A DNA stretch of 64,000 bases from CAZGMC01 sp964526565 (GCA_964526565.1 CAZGMC010000001.1:102507-166506), one strand, 5' to 3'; shown: positions 8,404 through 16,713, numbered from the stretch's first letter. Notes: a model not told the origin generated them from the letters alone. Numbers and translations are program-made.

Positions 8404-9102
8404 ATGCATGCCATGATCACGGTGGACGGTCTCGCCAAGGCGTTCACGCTGTACACCCAGGGCGGCATCCGCCTGCCGGTGTTCGATGACCTGGCGCTGA
8501 CGGTCCACGCCGGCGAGTGCGTCGCCCTGACCGGCCCGTCCGGCAGCGGCAAGTCGACCCTGCTGCGCGCGCTCTACGCCAACTGCAAGATGCAGGCCGG
8601 GCGCATCCTGGTGCGCCACGACGGCGGCACGGTGGACATGGCCGTGGCGCCGCCGCAGCAGGTGCTGGCGGTGCGCCGCCGGACGATCGGCTATGTCAGC
8701 CAGTTCCTGCGCGTGGTGCCGCGGGTGCCGGCGGTGGACGTGGTGGCCGAGCCGCTCCTGGTGCTGGGCGTCGGCCCCGAGCAGGCGGCGGTGCGGGCGC
8801 GGACGCTGTTGGCCAGGCTCAACATCCCGGAGCGGCTGTGGCCATTGGCGCCGGCGACCTTCTCCGGCGGCGAGCAGCAGCGGGTCAACATCGCCCGCGG
8901 CCTGATCACCGAGGCGCCGATCCTGCTGCTCGACGAGCCGACGGCGGCGCTGGATGCCGCCAACCGGCAGACGGTGGTCGAGCTGATCGGCGAGGCCAGG
9001 GCGCGCGGCGCGGCGATTGTCGGCATCTTCCACGACCGGGATGTGCGCGCGGCCGTCGCGGACCGCGAGTTCGACATGACGGTCTACAGGCGGGCGGCGT
9101 GA
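8404..9102 (+). CDS. phnL: C-P lyase associated ABC-type ATPase PhnL
   Basis: Second ABC-type ATPase of the C-P lyase pathway, needed with PhnG, H and I for the nucleotide-phosphonate forming step. 232 residues with Walker A GPSGSGKST, the PhnL-type block GGTVDMAVAPPQQVLAVRRR, signature FSGGEQQRVNIARGL, Walker B ILLLDEPTAALDA and switch His in IFHDRDVR. It lies 18 bases after phnK and ends the tightly packed part of the cluster. The next pathway gene, phnM, is 629 bases further on. Confidence 0.94.
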   Translation: MHAMITVDGLAKAFTLYTQGGIRLPVFDDLALTVHAGECVALTGPSGSGKSTLLRALYANCKMQAGRILVRHDGGTVDMAVAPPQQVLAVRRRTIGYVSQFLRVVPRVPAVDVVAEPLLVLGVGPEQAAVRARTLLARLNIPERLWPLAPATFSGGEQQRVNIARGLITEAPILLLDEPTAALDAANRQTVVELIGEARARGAAIVGIFHDRDVRAAVADREFDMTVYRRAA

Positions 9103-9731
9103 TGCGGCGCGCTCGCAAGAAACAGCGGCTTGTAGCCTGTCTCCCGCCGTTCCACCGGCGTCATCGCGAGTTCACACCGTCCGTTGCGGCCGATTCCGTG
9201 CGTTGAAACTGTGGGGAGGCCGGAGGTGCATTCAACCTACATGCCGGCATTACCATCCCGTCTTTGCGAGCGCAGCGAAGCAATCCACTGGCGCCGCAAG
9301 CCGGGTCTACGGCATTTCAGAATCGGCGCCGCCGGGACTGGGCCGCGTCGCTTCGCTCGCGGTGACGGTGTGGGTGCGAATAATGGACGTTCAGGCCACG
9401 GCCGTGCGGTGTCGTCGCTGCCTTGCGGTCTCTTCCCAAGGCGCCAGCGCCCGGTCGCAGCCGCTGGGCGAAACCGCGTGGAGGCGGGCCGTCCGAGCGT
9501 TGCTTCTTGTTGGCGCAGCGCGGTGTTCAGTGGCGCCGCAAGGGCTGGCCGACGCCGCTGTCGCGCCGTTGTGGCCGGGACTGGATTGCCGCGGTGCAAT
9601 TCGCACCCGTGCCGTGACAGGACGCCATCAAGGCAGCTCTGCAATCGGCTATACTCTTCTCTGTGAATATGTCCGACCGCTCGGCGCCGGTGGTAGAGCG
9701 GCCCCATGACTGTGGAACGGATGGTAACGCC
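9103..9731. other. 629-base intergenic stretch between phnL and phnM, no gene recognised
   Basis: Open frames here are short and overlap on both strands, and none shows a family motif. The stretch holds a degenerate REP-like palindrome (9260-9366). phnN or another phn gene often occurs near this position in other genomes, but I find no remnant of one. phnM may need its own promoter here. Confidence 0.6.
9260..9366. repeat. Degenerate REP-like palindromic element (copy 1)
   Basis: Left arm GTCTTTGCGAGCGCAGCGAA and right arm TCGCTTCGCTCGCGGTGAC form an imperfect inverted repeat about 107 bases long. The core GCGAGCGAAGC/GCTTCGCTCGC is shared with the better conserved copy at 12174-12279. Sequences of this GTCATYGCGAGCGAAGCG type are common dispersed intergenic palindromes in alphaproteobacteria. 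Confidence 0.65.
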
Positions 9732-10874
9732 ATGAACGGCGAGCAGGTTCTGACCAACGCGCGGGTCGTGACGCGCGAGGCGGTGATCGAGGGCAGCGTC
9801 TGCGTGCGCGACGGCCTGATCGCCGCGGTGGACAACGGCCCCAGCCGGGCCCTCGGCGCGGTCGACCTCGACGGCGACCTGCTGCTGCCGGGGCTGGTCG
9901 AGCTGCACACCGACAACCTGGAAAAGCACTTCCTGCCGCGGCCCAGCGTGGTCTGGCCGTCGGGTCTGGCGGCGGTGCTGGCGCACGATGCCCAGGTCGT
10001 CGCCGCCGGCATCACCACGGTGTTCGACGCGCTGTGCGTGGGCGACTACCGCGCCGCCGGCATGCGCAAGGAGATCTTCTACCGCTCTCTTGAAGCGGTG
10101 CGCCACGCCGCCGGCAGCGGGCTGTTCCGCGCCGACCATTTCCTGCACATGCGCTGCGAGCTGTCCGACACCTACCTTCTGGAGATGTTCGAACCGCACG
10201 TCGCCGACCCGATGGTGCGGCTGGTGTCGCTGATGGACCATACGCCGGGCCAGCGCCAGTGGGCCGACGTGGGCAGGTTCCGCGAGTTCCTGGGGGAGGA
10301 CACCTGGACCGACGAGCAGGTCGCCGTCGAGGTGCGCGAGCGCCAGGTGCTGCAGGCCAAGTACGCCTCGACCCACCGCCGCCAGGTTCTGGACATCTGC
10401 CGCGGTCGCAACCTGCCGCTGGCCAGCCACGACGACACCCTGGAGGCGCACGTCATCGAGGCGGTCAGCGACGGCCTGACCATCTGCGAGTTCCCGACCA
10501 CCGTGGCCGCCGCCGCACGGGCGCGGGCGGAAGGCATGCACATCGTCATGGGCGCGCCCAACGTGGTGCGCGGCAGCTCCCACTCCGGCAATGTCTCGGC
10601 GCTCGCGCTGGCCGATGCCGGGCTGCTCGACGGGCTGTCGTCGGACTACGTACCGGCCAGCCTGCTGCACGCCGCCTTCCTGCTGAGCGGCCGGCCGGGC
10701 ATCGAGCTGTCCGCAGCGGTCGCTGCCGTCTCCGCCAACCCCGCCGCCATGGCCGGCCTGACCGACCGGGGGGAGATCGCCCTGGACAAGCGGGCCGACC
10801 TGATCCGCGTCCGCGTCGCCGGCGACCTGCCGATCGTGCGCGAGGCGTGGCGTGGCGGCGTGAGGATCCTGTAG
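9732..10874 (+). CDS. phnM: Alpha-D-ribose 1-methylphosphonate 5-triphosphate diphosphatase PhnM
   Basis: Amidohydrolase-superfamily enzyme that removes pyrophosphate from ribose methylphosphonate triphosphate before PhnJ acts. 380 residues from MNGEQVLTNARVVTREAV. The metal-binding HTDNLEKH, the carboxylated-Lys region and LASHDDT, FPTTVAAA and SSDYVPASLL are PhnM hallmarks. An in-frame ATG (9669) and GTG (9663) lie upstream, but the added residues match nothing in the family, so the Met at 9732 is preferred. It closes the phosphonate cluster, separated from phnL by a repeat-bearing spacer. Confidence 0.95.
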   Translation: MNGEQVLTNARVVTREAVIEGSVCVRDGLIAAVDNGPSRALGAVDLDGDLLLPGLVELHTDNLEKHFLPRPSVVWPSGLAAVLAHDAQVVAAGITTVFDALCVGDYRAAGMRKEIFYRSLEAVRHAAGSGLFRADHFLHMRCELSDTYLLEMFEPHVADPMVRLVSLMDHTPGQRQWADVGRFREFLGEDTWTDEQVAVEVRERQVLQAKYASTHRRQVLDICRGRNLPLASHDDTLEAHVIEAVSDGLTICEFPTTVAAAARARAEGMHIVMGAPNVVRGSSHSGNVSALALADAGLLDGLSSDYVPASLLHAAFLLSGRPGIELSAAVAAVSANPAAMAGLTDRGEIALDKRADLIRVRVAGDLPIVREAWRGGVRIL

Positions 10875-11129
10875 CCGAGGCATCGAGGCGCTGCCGCAGG
10901 GCCGGCCCTGGTCGGCCGTGTGCAGGCATTCCCGTGGCCCCTCTGTGCGGCTGAATGCAGGACCTTGTTCCTGATTTCAAGCCGCGATCGCCGGCTCCCC
11001 CTGCCGGCGGGGCATGGCAAGTTCTCTCATGTCGAGCAGGCTTACAATCTGTTGATAGCGATGGTCAGGCATCGTCCACGCGGGATGCTTGCCAGTCCGT
11101 GGCATGCCGGCTGAATCGGGGCGAACGAG

Positions 11130-11148
11130 GTGTCGGAGAATCTGACAC
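11130..11148. promoter_or_regulatory. Dyad upstream of a sigma-54 promoter, candidate activator site
   Basis: GTGTCGGAGAATCTGACAC has perfect 5-base arms (GTGTC and GACAC) around a 9-base centre. It ends only five bases before the -24 element, closer than a typical sigma-54 enhancer. In other PEP-CTERM bacteria the PrsK/PrsR two-component system works with RpoN at such promoters; assigning this dyad to PrsR is inference. Confidence 0.35.
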
Positions 11149-11152
11149 AAAA

Positions 11153-11168
11153 TGGCAAGCCGCTCGCA
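11153..11168 (+). promoter_or_regulatory. Candidate sigma-54 (RpoN) -24/-12 promoter
   Basis: TGGCAAGCCGCTCGCA matches the TGGCAC-N5-TTGCA consensus with the invariant GG and GC exactly 10 bases apart (GG at 11154-11155, GC at 11166-11167). It points toward the PEP-CTERM gene starting at 11324. Sigma-54 control of PEP-CTERM substrates is an established theme. Confidence 0.5.
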
Positions 11169-11323
11169 TTTCGCTGATCCCGGATGTCGTACGATAGGTG
11201 TAACGCTTTATTTTTCGAACACCTTTCGGCGTTGGCCCGATGGTTGCATACGGTGGGGTCGAGGGGCTGTTCGGTAGAGCGATCGGTCCGAGCGAAAATA
11301 TGGCTGCGAAGAGGGGTACAATC

Positions 11324-12019
11324 ATGTGGTTCAAACTGCGGAGCCTGGGGCGGGCGGCGACTCTGGCGGCGACGGTCGGCTTGGCGTCGGCTCTGATCCC
11401 GGCGGCGGCGAATGCGGCGGTGATCTCGTTCTCGAACACCTTCAGTTCTGCCGTTCCGGGTACTCCCTCGGTGGGGGTTTCCCAGTTCGATCCGGCGCTC
11501 GGCACGTTGACGAGTGTCGCGGTGGCGATCACGGCCACCTACAACGCCAACATTACTGCGGAGAACGATACGGCGTCCCCCGGCAGTTTCTCGGCGAATC
11601 TCTCGGGCAACCTCTTCTCGTTCAGCTTCGGCGATCCACTGTTTGTATTTATTGACATGAGCACCAGTTCCGGCCCGGTGGCGGTCGGGGCATCGGATGG
11701 CGTTCCGGATTCGGGCCCGGATTTCCATGATTTCGGGCTGATTACGGTAACCAACAGCGGCGGCAGCAGCATCACGACCGGGCTGGGCAGCTTTATCGGC
11801 CTCGGCAACATCTTCGTGCCGTTGACCGCGTCCGGCGGGTTCAACATCACCGGTGTCAGCGATTCCTCGCTGTCCACATCGGGCTTCACGACGAACGGCA
11901 CGGTCGAAGTCACCTACACGTTCGACGCTGCCGAGGTGCCCGAGCCGGCGACGCTCGCGCTTATCGGTGCCGGGCTTGCCGGCGTCGGTTTCGCCCGGTC
12001 CCGCCGCAAGCGGAGCTGA
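11324..12019 (+). CDS. PEP-CTERM exported protein, choice-of-anchor type
   Basis: Exported protein expected to be sorted by an exosortase, cleaved near its C-terminus and displayed on the surface or in matrix. A signal peptide covers ~1-29 (hydrophobic core then PAAANA-AV). A beta-rich middle with FDPALGTLTSVAVAITATYN resembles choice-of-anchor E domains. The tail has VPEPATLALIGAG, a hydrophobic stretch and RSRRKRS, the full PEP-CTERM signal. The start at 11324 is chosen because GAGGGG lies 10 bases upstream and the signal peptide begins there. No exosortase gene is in the window. A hairpin terminator follows. Confidence 0.88.
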   Translation: MWFKLRSLGRAATLAATVGLASALIPAAANAAVISFSNTFSSAVPGTPSVGVSQFDPALGTLTSVAVAITATYNANITAENDTASPGSFSANLSGNLFSFSFGDPLFVFIDMSTSSGPVAVGASDGVPDSGPDFHDFGLITVTNSGGSSITTGLGSFIGLGNIFVPLTASGGFNITGVSDSSLSTSGFTTNGTVEVTYTFDAAEVPEPATLALIGAGLAGVGFARSRRKRS

Positions 12020-12112
12020 CGCGGGCGCCGCCCATCCGGATCGGCCGGCCCCGGCCGCTCGATGTCCTGCTCTACGCCTCGCGCAGCCGCGCGGGCCGTC
12101 AAGCCAGAACCT

Positions 12113-12142
12113 GCCCCACCGTCCGCGGTGGGGCTCTCTTTT
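12113..12142 (+). terminator. Rho-independent terminator
   Basis: A 9-base-pair perfect stem (GCCCCACCG / CGGTGGGGC) with loop TCCG is followed by TCTCTTTT. It lies about 95 bases after the first PEP-CTERM gene and ends that transcript. Confidence 0.75.
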
Positions 12143-12173
12143 CCGGCCATAAAGAGGCGGCTCCATCCAAGCA

Positions 12174-12279
12174 GTCATCGCGAGCGAAGCGTGGCGATCC
12201 AGACCCGGCGTGGCCAATTCAGAACGTCATGAATCGCGCTTGCGGGGCCACTGGATCGCCACGCTTCGCTCGCGATAAC
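12174..12279. repeat. REP-like palindromic element (copy 2)
   Basis: Outer arms of 29 bases match at 28 positions: GTCATCGCGAGCGAAGCGTG on the left, and CTGGATCGCCACGCTTCGCT followed by CGCGATAAC on the right. About 48 bases lie between the arms. It shares its core with the copy at 9260-9366. No transposase gene is nearby. Confidence 0.8.
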
Positions 12280-12500
12280 GGCCCTTCTGGCGAAGGTCTC
12301 TTGCCGGGTACCGAAGATCATTTCAGATACGGAAGCGATCGACCTGTACCATGCATGCCCGCTTTGGCGCCAGCCGGTGCCGCCGCCATTCATGCGCATG
12401 TTTTCTGTCGTATTAATAGATGCTTAACGATCAAATCGCTATTTAGAATCGCATCAGGCTGGTCACTGATCGTTGCGGATGGACGTGCCCGGGAACTGAG

Positions 12501-14033
12501 ATGATTCAGACTATGCGGTTGGCGAGGCCGGTGGTGGCCGTGGTCTTCGCCTTGGCCTTGGCCACGCTTGGCGCCGGTGCGGGACCAGTCCAGGCGGCGC
12601 CGATCGTCACGATCGGGCAGAACTTCACCGGCAGCAGCCTTGGCCAGTCGAACTTCATCCCGCCCGACTCGATGGGCGCCATCGGCCCGGACCATTTCGT
12701 CGAGCTGATTAACGGCCGCTATGCGGTCTACGATCGCGACACCGGCCTGACCGTGCAGGCCAGCTCGCTCAACGCGTTCTGGAACAGCGCCGGCAGCGGC
12801 CACGCCGGAAGCTTCGCGTTCGACCCGCGCATCGTCTACGACAAGCACAGCGGGCGCTGGTTCGCCGCATCGGTCGACAACCATAGCGGCAACAACAATT
12901 TCCTGGTCGCCGTCTCGAACACCTCGGATCCCACCCAGGGCTGGCGGGGCTTCCGCATCGATAGCGACACGTCCAACACCCGCTGGGCCGATTTCCCCAT
13001 GCTGGGCGTCAACAGCGAGGGCGTGTACCTGTCCGCCAACATGTTCGCGCAGAGCGGCGTCAGCGCCTCGTCGACCACGACCATGCTGGTCATCCCGAAG
13101 GCCGACCTGCTGGCGCCGACGCCCACGGTCGCCAACGCCACCCTGTTCGAGAACCCGACCCCAAACGGCACGGGGTTTTCCGTGCAGCCCGCGCTGGACC
13201 TGGACAACGGTTCCCAGCCGCTGCCGATGCTGTCGGCCTTCAACGCCGGCAACCTGAAGATCTCCAGCTTCACCGGCCCAATCACCGGGCCGATGCTCGA
13301 CACCGCCGGCGGGTTCGTCTCCGTCCCGCCGCTCGGCAGCCCGCCGGACGCCGACCAGCCCGGCACCTCGACCGGTCTGGAAACCAACGACCGCCGCTTC
13401 AGCGGCAACGTGATCCTGCGTGACGGCGACCTGTGGGGCGTGCAGACGGTGCAGGATGCCGACGGCAACGCCGCCCTGCGCTGGCTCCGCATCGACGACC
13501 CGCTGGGCACCGCGACGATCCTGGACAGTGGCCTGATCCGCAGCGGCGACTTCCCCGGTCTGACCGGCTTCGACTTCTTCTACGGCTCGATCGCCGTGAA
13601 CGAATACGGAGACGTGGTGATCGGCTTCTCTGCCTCCGGGCCCAGCGCGCCGAACGGCTATGCCAGCACCTACGCCATCGTCGGCGAGACGATCGGCAAC
13701 CAGACCCTGTTCGGCGATCCGATCCTGCTCAAGCAGGGCGTGGCCGCCTATGTCCGCACCGACGGCATCGGTCGCAACCGCTGGGGCGACTACAGCGCCG
13801 TGACCATCGACCCCACCGACCCGCGGCGGTTCTGGACGATCCAGGAATGGGCCTCCGGCACCAATATCTGGTCGACGCAGGTCACCGAGATCATCGTCGC
13901 GGCGCCGCAGGAGCAGGTGCCGGAGCCGGCAACCCTGGCGCTCGTCGCCGCCGGGCTGGCCGGACTGGCGGCACTGCGCCGCCGTTCCAAGGTCACAGCC
14001 GGCCCAGCGCATACTCGTTCGAATAGGCGTTGA
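12501..14033 (+). CDS. PEP-CTERM exported protein, large
   Basis: 510-residue exported protein. Signal peptide to about residue 33 (VVFALALATLGAGAGPVQAA), then a long domain with PPDSMGAIGPDHFVELINGR, FAFDPRIVYDKHSGRWFAAS and GRNRWGDYSAVTIDPTDPRR, which read like beta-propeller or exo-sialidase-like blades. Function is unknown. The tail has VPEPATLALVAAGLAGLAAL and RRR, the PEP-CTERM signal, but it runs 15 residues longer than usual (ending TRSNRR). This extension overlaps the 3' end of the convergent DUF3775 gene by 41 bases. Confidence 0.85.
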   Translation: MIQTMRLARPVVAVVFALALATLGAGAGPVQAAPIVTIGQNFTGSSLGQSNFIPPDSMGAIGPDHFVELINGRYAVYDRDTGLTVQASSLNAFWNSAGSGHAGSFAFDPRIVYDKHSGRWFAASVDNHSGNNNFLVAVSNTSDPTQGWRGFRIDSDTSNTRWADFPMLGVNSEGVYLSANMFAQSGVSASSTTTMLVIPKADLLAPTPTVANATLFENPTPNGTGFSVQPALDLDNGSQPLPMLSAFNAGNLKISSFTGPITGPMLDTAGGFVSVPPLGSPPDADQPGTSTGLETNDRRFSGNVILRDGDLWGVQTVQDADGNAALRWLRIDDPLGTATILDSGLIRSGDFPGLTGFDFFYGSIAVNEYGDVVIGFSASGPSAPNGYASTYAIVGETIGNQTLFGDPILLKQGVAAYVRTDGIGRNRWGDYSAVTIDPTDPRRFWTIQEWASGTNIWSTQVTEIIVAAPQEQVPEPATLALVAAGLAGLAALRRRSKVTAGPAHTRSNRR

Positions 14034-14403
14034 GCGCCGCCAGCCCCTCCTCGATCAGGTCGCCGAGCTGCGGCGTGGCGACGAGCCAGCGCACCGTGTT
14101 GGCGTCCAGCGCGTCGCGCGCCTCGGTCAGCGTGCCCGCCCAGTCGCCGGCATCGCCGTCGCCAGCGCCGATGCGGACCACCGCGACCAGCTCGGCCAGC
14201 TCGTCCTCGTTCAGGGATCCGATGGCGCCGGTCAGCTCCTCGAAGGTCGGGTCGTCGGCGTAGTCCTCCAGGATCTCCACGTCGCGGTCGTCGCTGGGGT
14301 TGGAGCCGGGGTCGGGCTCAACTGGCTCAACCTTGGCATCGAACTCACGCGCCTTGACCATGATGTAAAAGGTCTTTTGCGGATCGAGCGTCAGCAACAC
14401 CAA
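13993..14403 (-). CDS. DUF3775 domain protein
   Basis: Small soluble protein of about 135 residues, acidic in the middle (EPDPGSNPSDDRDVEILEDY) and ending in a helical half (LNEDELAELVAVVRIGAG ... GDLIEEGLAALNAYSNEY). The pattern matches the uncharacterised DUF3775 family. AGGAGG sits directly before the first codons (TTG, GTG, TTG), so translation starts at one of these non-ATG codons; spacing favours the second TTG, two codons inside the coordinates given. It converges on the large PEP-CTERM gene. Function unknown. Confidence 0.75.
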   Translation of the reverse strand: MVLLTLDPQKTFYIMVKAREFDAKVEPVEPDPGSNPSDDRDVEILEDYADDPTFEELTGAIGSLNEDELAELVAVVRIGAGDGDAGDWAGTLTEARDALDANTVRWLVATPQLGDLIEEGLAALNAYSNEYALGRL

Positions 14404-14421
14404 CCTCCTTGCCGGCAGCGG

Positions 14422-14547
14422 TCAGCCGGCCGTCTCGGGCAGGCCGTGGACGTGCACGTCGTCGGCCGCGTGCGGCGACGGGATGCGCACGGCGCGGGCC
14501 TCGCGCTCGGCATTGCGTACGACCCGGCCTGTCCACATGCTCGTCAT
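14422..14547 (-). CDS. Possible 41-residue protein upstream of the DUF3775 gene
   Basis: Short frame beginning MTSMWTGRVVRNAE and ending VHVHGLPETAG. GGGGAC lies 9 bases before its ATG, and its stop is just before the AGGAGG that serves the DUF3775 gene, so the two could be co-transcribed. It has no recognisable domain. The case rests on position and ribosome-binding site only. Confidence 0.35.
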   Translation of the reverse strand: MTSMWTGRVVRNAEREARAVRIPSPHAADDVHVHGLPETAG

Positions 14548-14607
14548 GGGCCCGTCCCCATATCTTCTTTGATCATATATGGGATTGGCGTCCCGGCGGC
14601 GGCACCA

Positions 14608-14832
14608 TGCTTGCCATGGGCTTGCCATGGGCTTGCCATGGGCTTGCCATGGGCTTGCCATGGGCTTGCCATGGNNNNNNNNNNNNNNNNNNNNNNNNNN
14701 NNNNNNNNNNNNNNNNNNNNNNNNNNNNNNNNNNNNNNNNNNNNNNNNNNNNNNNNNNNNNNNNNNNNNNNNNNTGGGCTTGCCATGGGCTTGCCATGGG
14801 CTTGCCATGGGCTTGCCATGGGCTTGCCACGG
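14608..14832. repeat. 11-bp minisatellite interrupted by a scaffold gap
   Basis: Unit CTTGCCATGGG repeated head to tail, about six copies before and five after the gap. It ends within a few bases of the stop codon of the neighbouring minus-strand thioredoxin/DsbD-like gene. An 11-base unit is not a codon multiple, which argues against coding. There are no spacers, so it is not a CRISPR array. Confidence 0.95.
14675..14774. other. Assembly gap (100 N) inside the 11-bp repeat
   Basis: Exactly 100 N flanked on both sides by the same repeat. The real copy number is unknown. Confidence 0.99.
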
Positions 14833-14833
14833 C

Positions 14834-16204
14834 TCAGGCGGCGGAGCGACGGGCGGCCGGCGGCGGTTGCCGGCGGCGGCGGTCGATCCACACGGCGGCC
14901 GCCGTCACCACCACCGCGCCGCCCAGCAGCGCCACGGCGGTCAGCAGGTTGTCGAGCAGGCCCGGCGCCGCCAGCAGCACCACGCCCAGCCCCAGCATCA
15001 TCAGCCCCGACAGCAGCTTGAGCACGCGGCCCTGGGCCTCGCTCAGCTTGCGCGCGCCCAGCGTCGCCGTCACGGCGATGACGATGGCCAGCAGTGGCAG
15101 CACGTACACCACATTGTACGCCGCCAGGTACAGGTAGTACGCCGGCGTCGACAGGTCCTGCAGGGTCAGGGCACGGGTGTAGACCAGTGGGAAGCCGGCG
15201 GTGCACAGCAGCTCGTAGGTGTTGGCGGCAAGCGCCAGCGCCGCCGTACCGGCCAGCATCGCCGGCAGGCTCTCCGCCGAGATCAGGCCGCGCATGCGGG
15301 CGAACAGGCCGGGCTTGCGGCTTTCCGGGATCGACAGGGTGACGCCCCGCCGGAACCAGACGAAGTCCTTGATGTTGATCAGCGCCAGGCCGACGGCGAC
15401 CGCGCCGGCCACGGTCGTGATCCACCACAGCCGGCCGACGACCAGGAACAGGTTCAGCCATGCCGCCATGAAGGCGAAATAGAGCAGCCCGGAGACCAGC
15501 ACGAACAGCCCGCCGACGGCCAGCATCCGCGCCCGGCTGCGGGCGTGCACCATCAGGCTGAGCAGGAACAACAGCACGAAGAAGGCGCACGGGTTGAACG
15601 CGTCCAGCCCGCCCAGCACCACCGTCAGCACCGGCAGCGACAGTGCCTGCGGCGAGACCTCGCCGAACAGCGGGACGGTAACGGGCGCGGGGACGGTCGG
15701 TTCGTCCGCCGTGGCAGGTGCCTGGCCGGCCGGCCCCGCTGCCGCGCCGGCCGTCGGCGCTGCGGCGCTGTGGGGTTCGGTCGTCACGGCGGCATGGCAC
15801 TGGTCGACAAGGCGTTCCAGCCGCCGGCCCATGCCGCGCGCGTTGTCGTAGCCGACCAGCATCTCGCCGCAGGCAAAAAACGTCGGCACGCCCTGGATCT
15901 CGGCGCCGACCCGTTCGGCCAGGGCACCGAACCATTCCCTGGCCAGGGGCGATCCCGCCACCTCCAGCGCATGCAGCTCCAGCCACGGCCGCGCCTCGGC
16001 CAAATCCTCCACGAACGGGTGGGCCCGCACACAGTGCGGGCAGGTCGCCGACCAGAAGAAATAGAGGTCGACCGTGACAGCGCCGGCCTCCGCATCGATT
16101 TCGTACCAGAACGGGTCGATGTCCGCCGCCCGGCCCGCGCCGGGGAGCGCGCACACCGTTGCCGACAGTACGGCAAGCACAGGCAGGATACGGGCAGGGG
16201 GCAC
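14834..16204 (-). CDS. Thioredoxin-fold plus DsbD/CcdA-like membrane protein
   Basis: Probably moves thiol electrons across the inner membrane or reduces periplasmic proteins. About 456 residues from a GTG start followed by a signal peptide (LPVLAVLSATVCALPGAGRA). A periplasmic thioredoxin-like domain has the redox pair in WSATCPHCVRAHP and the cis-Pro loop QGVPTFFACGE. After an Ala/Pro linker comes a multi-helix membrane domain with LDAFNPCAFFVLLFLLSL, the Cys-containing motif of CcdA/DsbD-type transporters, and a second Cys in NTYELLCTAGFP. The frame continues upstream to 16492 without a signal peptide, so the later start is chosen. DsbD proper has a different domain order. Confidence 0.8.
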   Translation of the reverse strand: MPPARILPVLAVLSATVCALPGAGRAADIDPFWYEIDAEAGAVTVDLYFFWSATCPHCVRAHPFVEDLAEARPWLELHALEVAGSPLAREWFGALAERVGAEIQGVPTFFACGEMLVGYDNARGMGRRLERLVDQCHAAVTTEPHSAAAPTAGAAAGPAGQAPATADEPTVPAPVTVPLFGEVSPQALSLPVLTVVLGGLDAFNPCAFFVLLFLLSLMVHARSRARMLAVGGLFVLVSGLLYFAFMAAWLNLFLVVGRLWWITTVAGAVAVGLALINIKDFVWFRRGVTLSIPESRKPGLFARMRGLISAESLPAMLAGTAALALAANTYELLCTAGFPLVYTRALTLQDLSTPAYYLYLAAYNVVYVLPLLAIVIAVTATLGARKLSEAQGRVLKLLSGLMMLGLGVVLLAAPGLLDNLLTAVALLGGAVVVTAAAVWIDRRRRQPPPAARRSAA

Positions 16205-16713
16205 GACGGACCTTGCAGGCGCTGTTGCCGGGATCGACGGTGCCCAGTTTACGCGGTCCAGCGACGGTCCGGGGATGCGGCAATCCGACGGCAGGCATCC
16301 GCCTCCGGCATGGCCTGGCGGGTCCGGACCGAATACCGGGACGCATCCGTCGTGCAACCTCCATGTTGCGCCGTAACACGTTGATTTCGGATCGAATTCC
16401 ATCGCCGTGCAGCATCTGCAACGCGAACGCACGGTGTTGCACGGGAGCCGGCACCGCAAAGGGCACACCGGTCCGACGCCGTGCCGCGCCACCCCGGCCG
16501 CCGGTCATGGACGGATCCCGGTTCCTGATGCGCGTCGGTCGGCATTGTTCGAGTCCCTGCGGTGACGCGGGCAGACCGCATCCGACCACGATCCTATCAG
16601 CAAGAAGGAATAGGAAAAAGTCGCCGGTCGAGGGCCGGCCGTGCGTGGAGCGGCGCCGCAAGGCCGGGCCCCAGGTCCTTGACGACCACCGAAAGATCCC
16701 GAATACCGTGCAG
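16205..16713. other. About 500 bases between divergent genes, no gene recognised
   Basis: Separates the minus-strand thioredoxin/DsbD-like gene from the plus-strand Rpn-family gene. Frames from both genes stay open some way into it, but those extensions are Arg/Pro/Cys-rich with no family resemblance. No dyad or terminator stood out. Confidence 0.5.

Larger units (their letters stand above)
10875..11323. other. Intergenic region between phnM and the first PEP-CTERM gene
   Basis: No convincing gene. The downstream half holds a GTGTC/GACAC dyad and a sigma-54-type promoter listed separately, which leaves an untranslated leader of about 150 bases before the PEP-CTERM start codon. Confidence 0.6.
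12020..12500. other. Intergenic region between the two PEP-CTERM genes
   Basis: Contains the terminator at 12113-12142 and the REP-like palindrome at 12174-12279. The last ~100 bases are comparatively AT-rich and probably carry the promoter of the second PEP-CTERM gene. I could not find a GG-N10-GC sigma-54 element there. Confidence 0.55.

Noticed and set aside
12400..12500. Sigma-54 promoter before the second PEP-CTERM gene
   Set aside because: The best candidate (CTGGTCACTGATCGTTGCG) has 12, not 10, bases between GG and GC.
14608..14832. CRISPR array or replication iterons
   Set aside because: The 11-bp units are contiguous without spacers, and no cas or rep gene is near.
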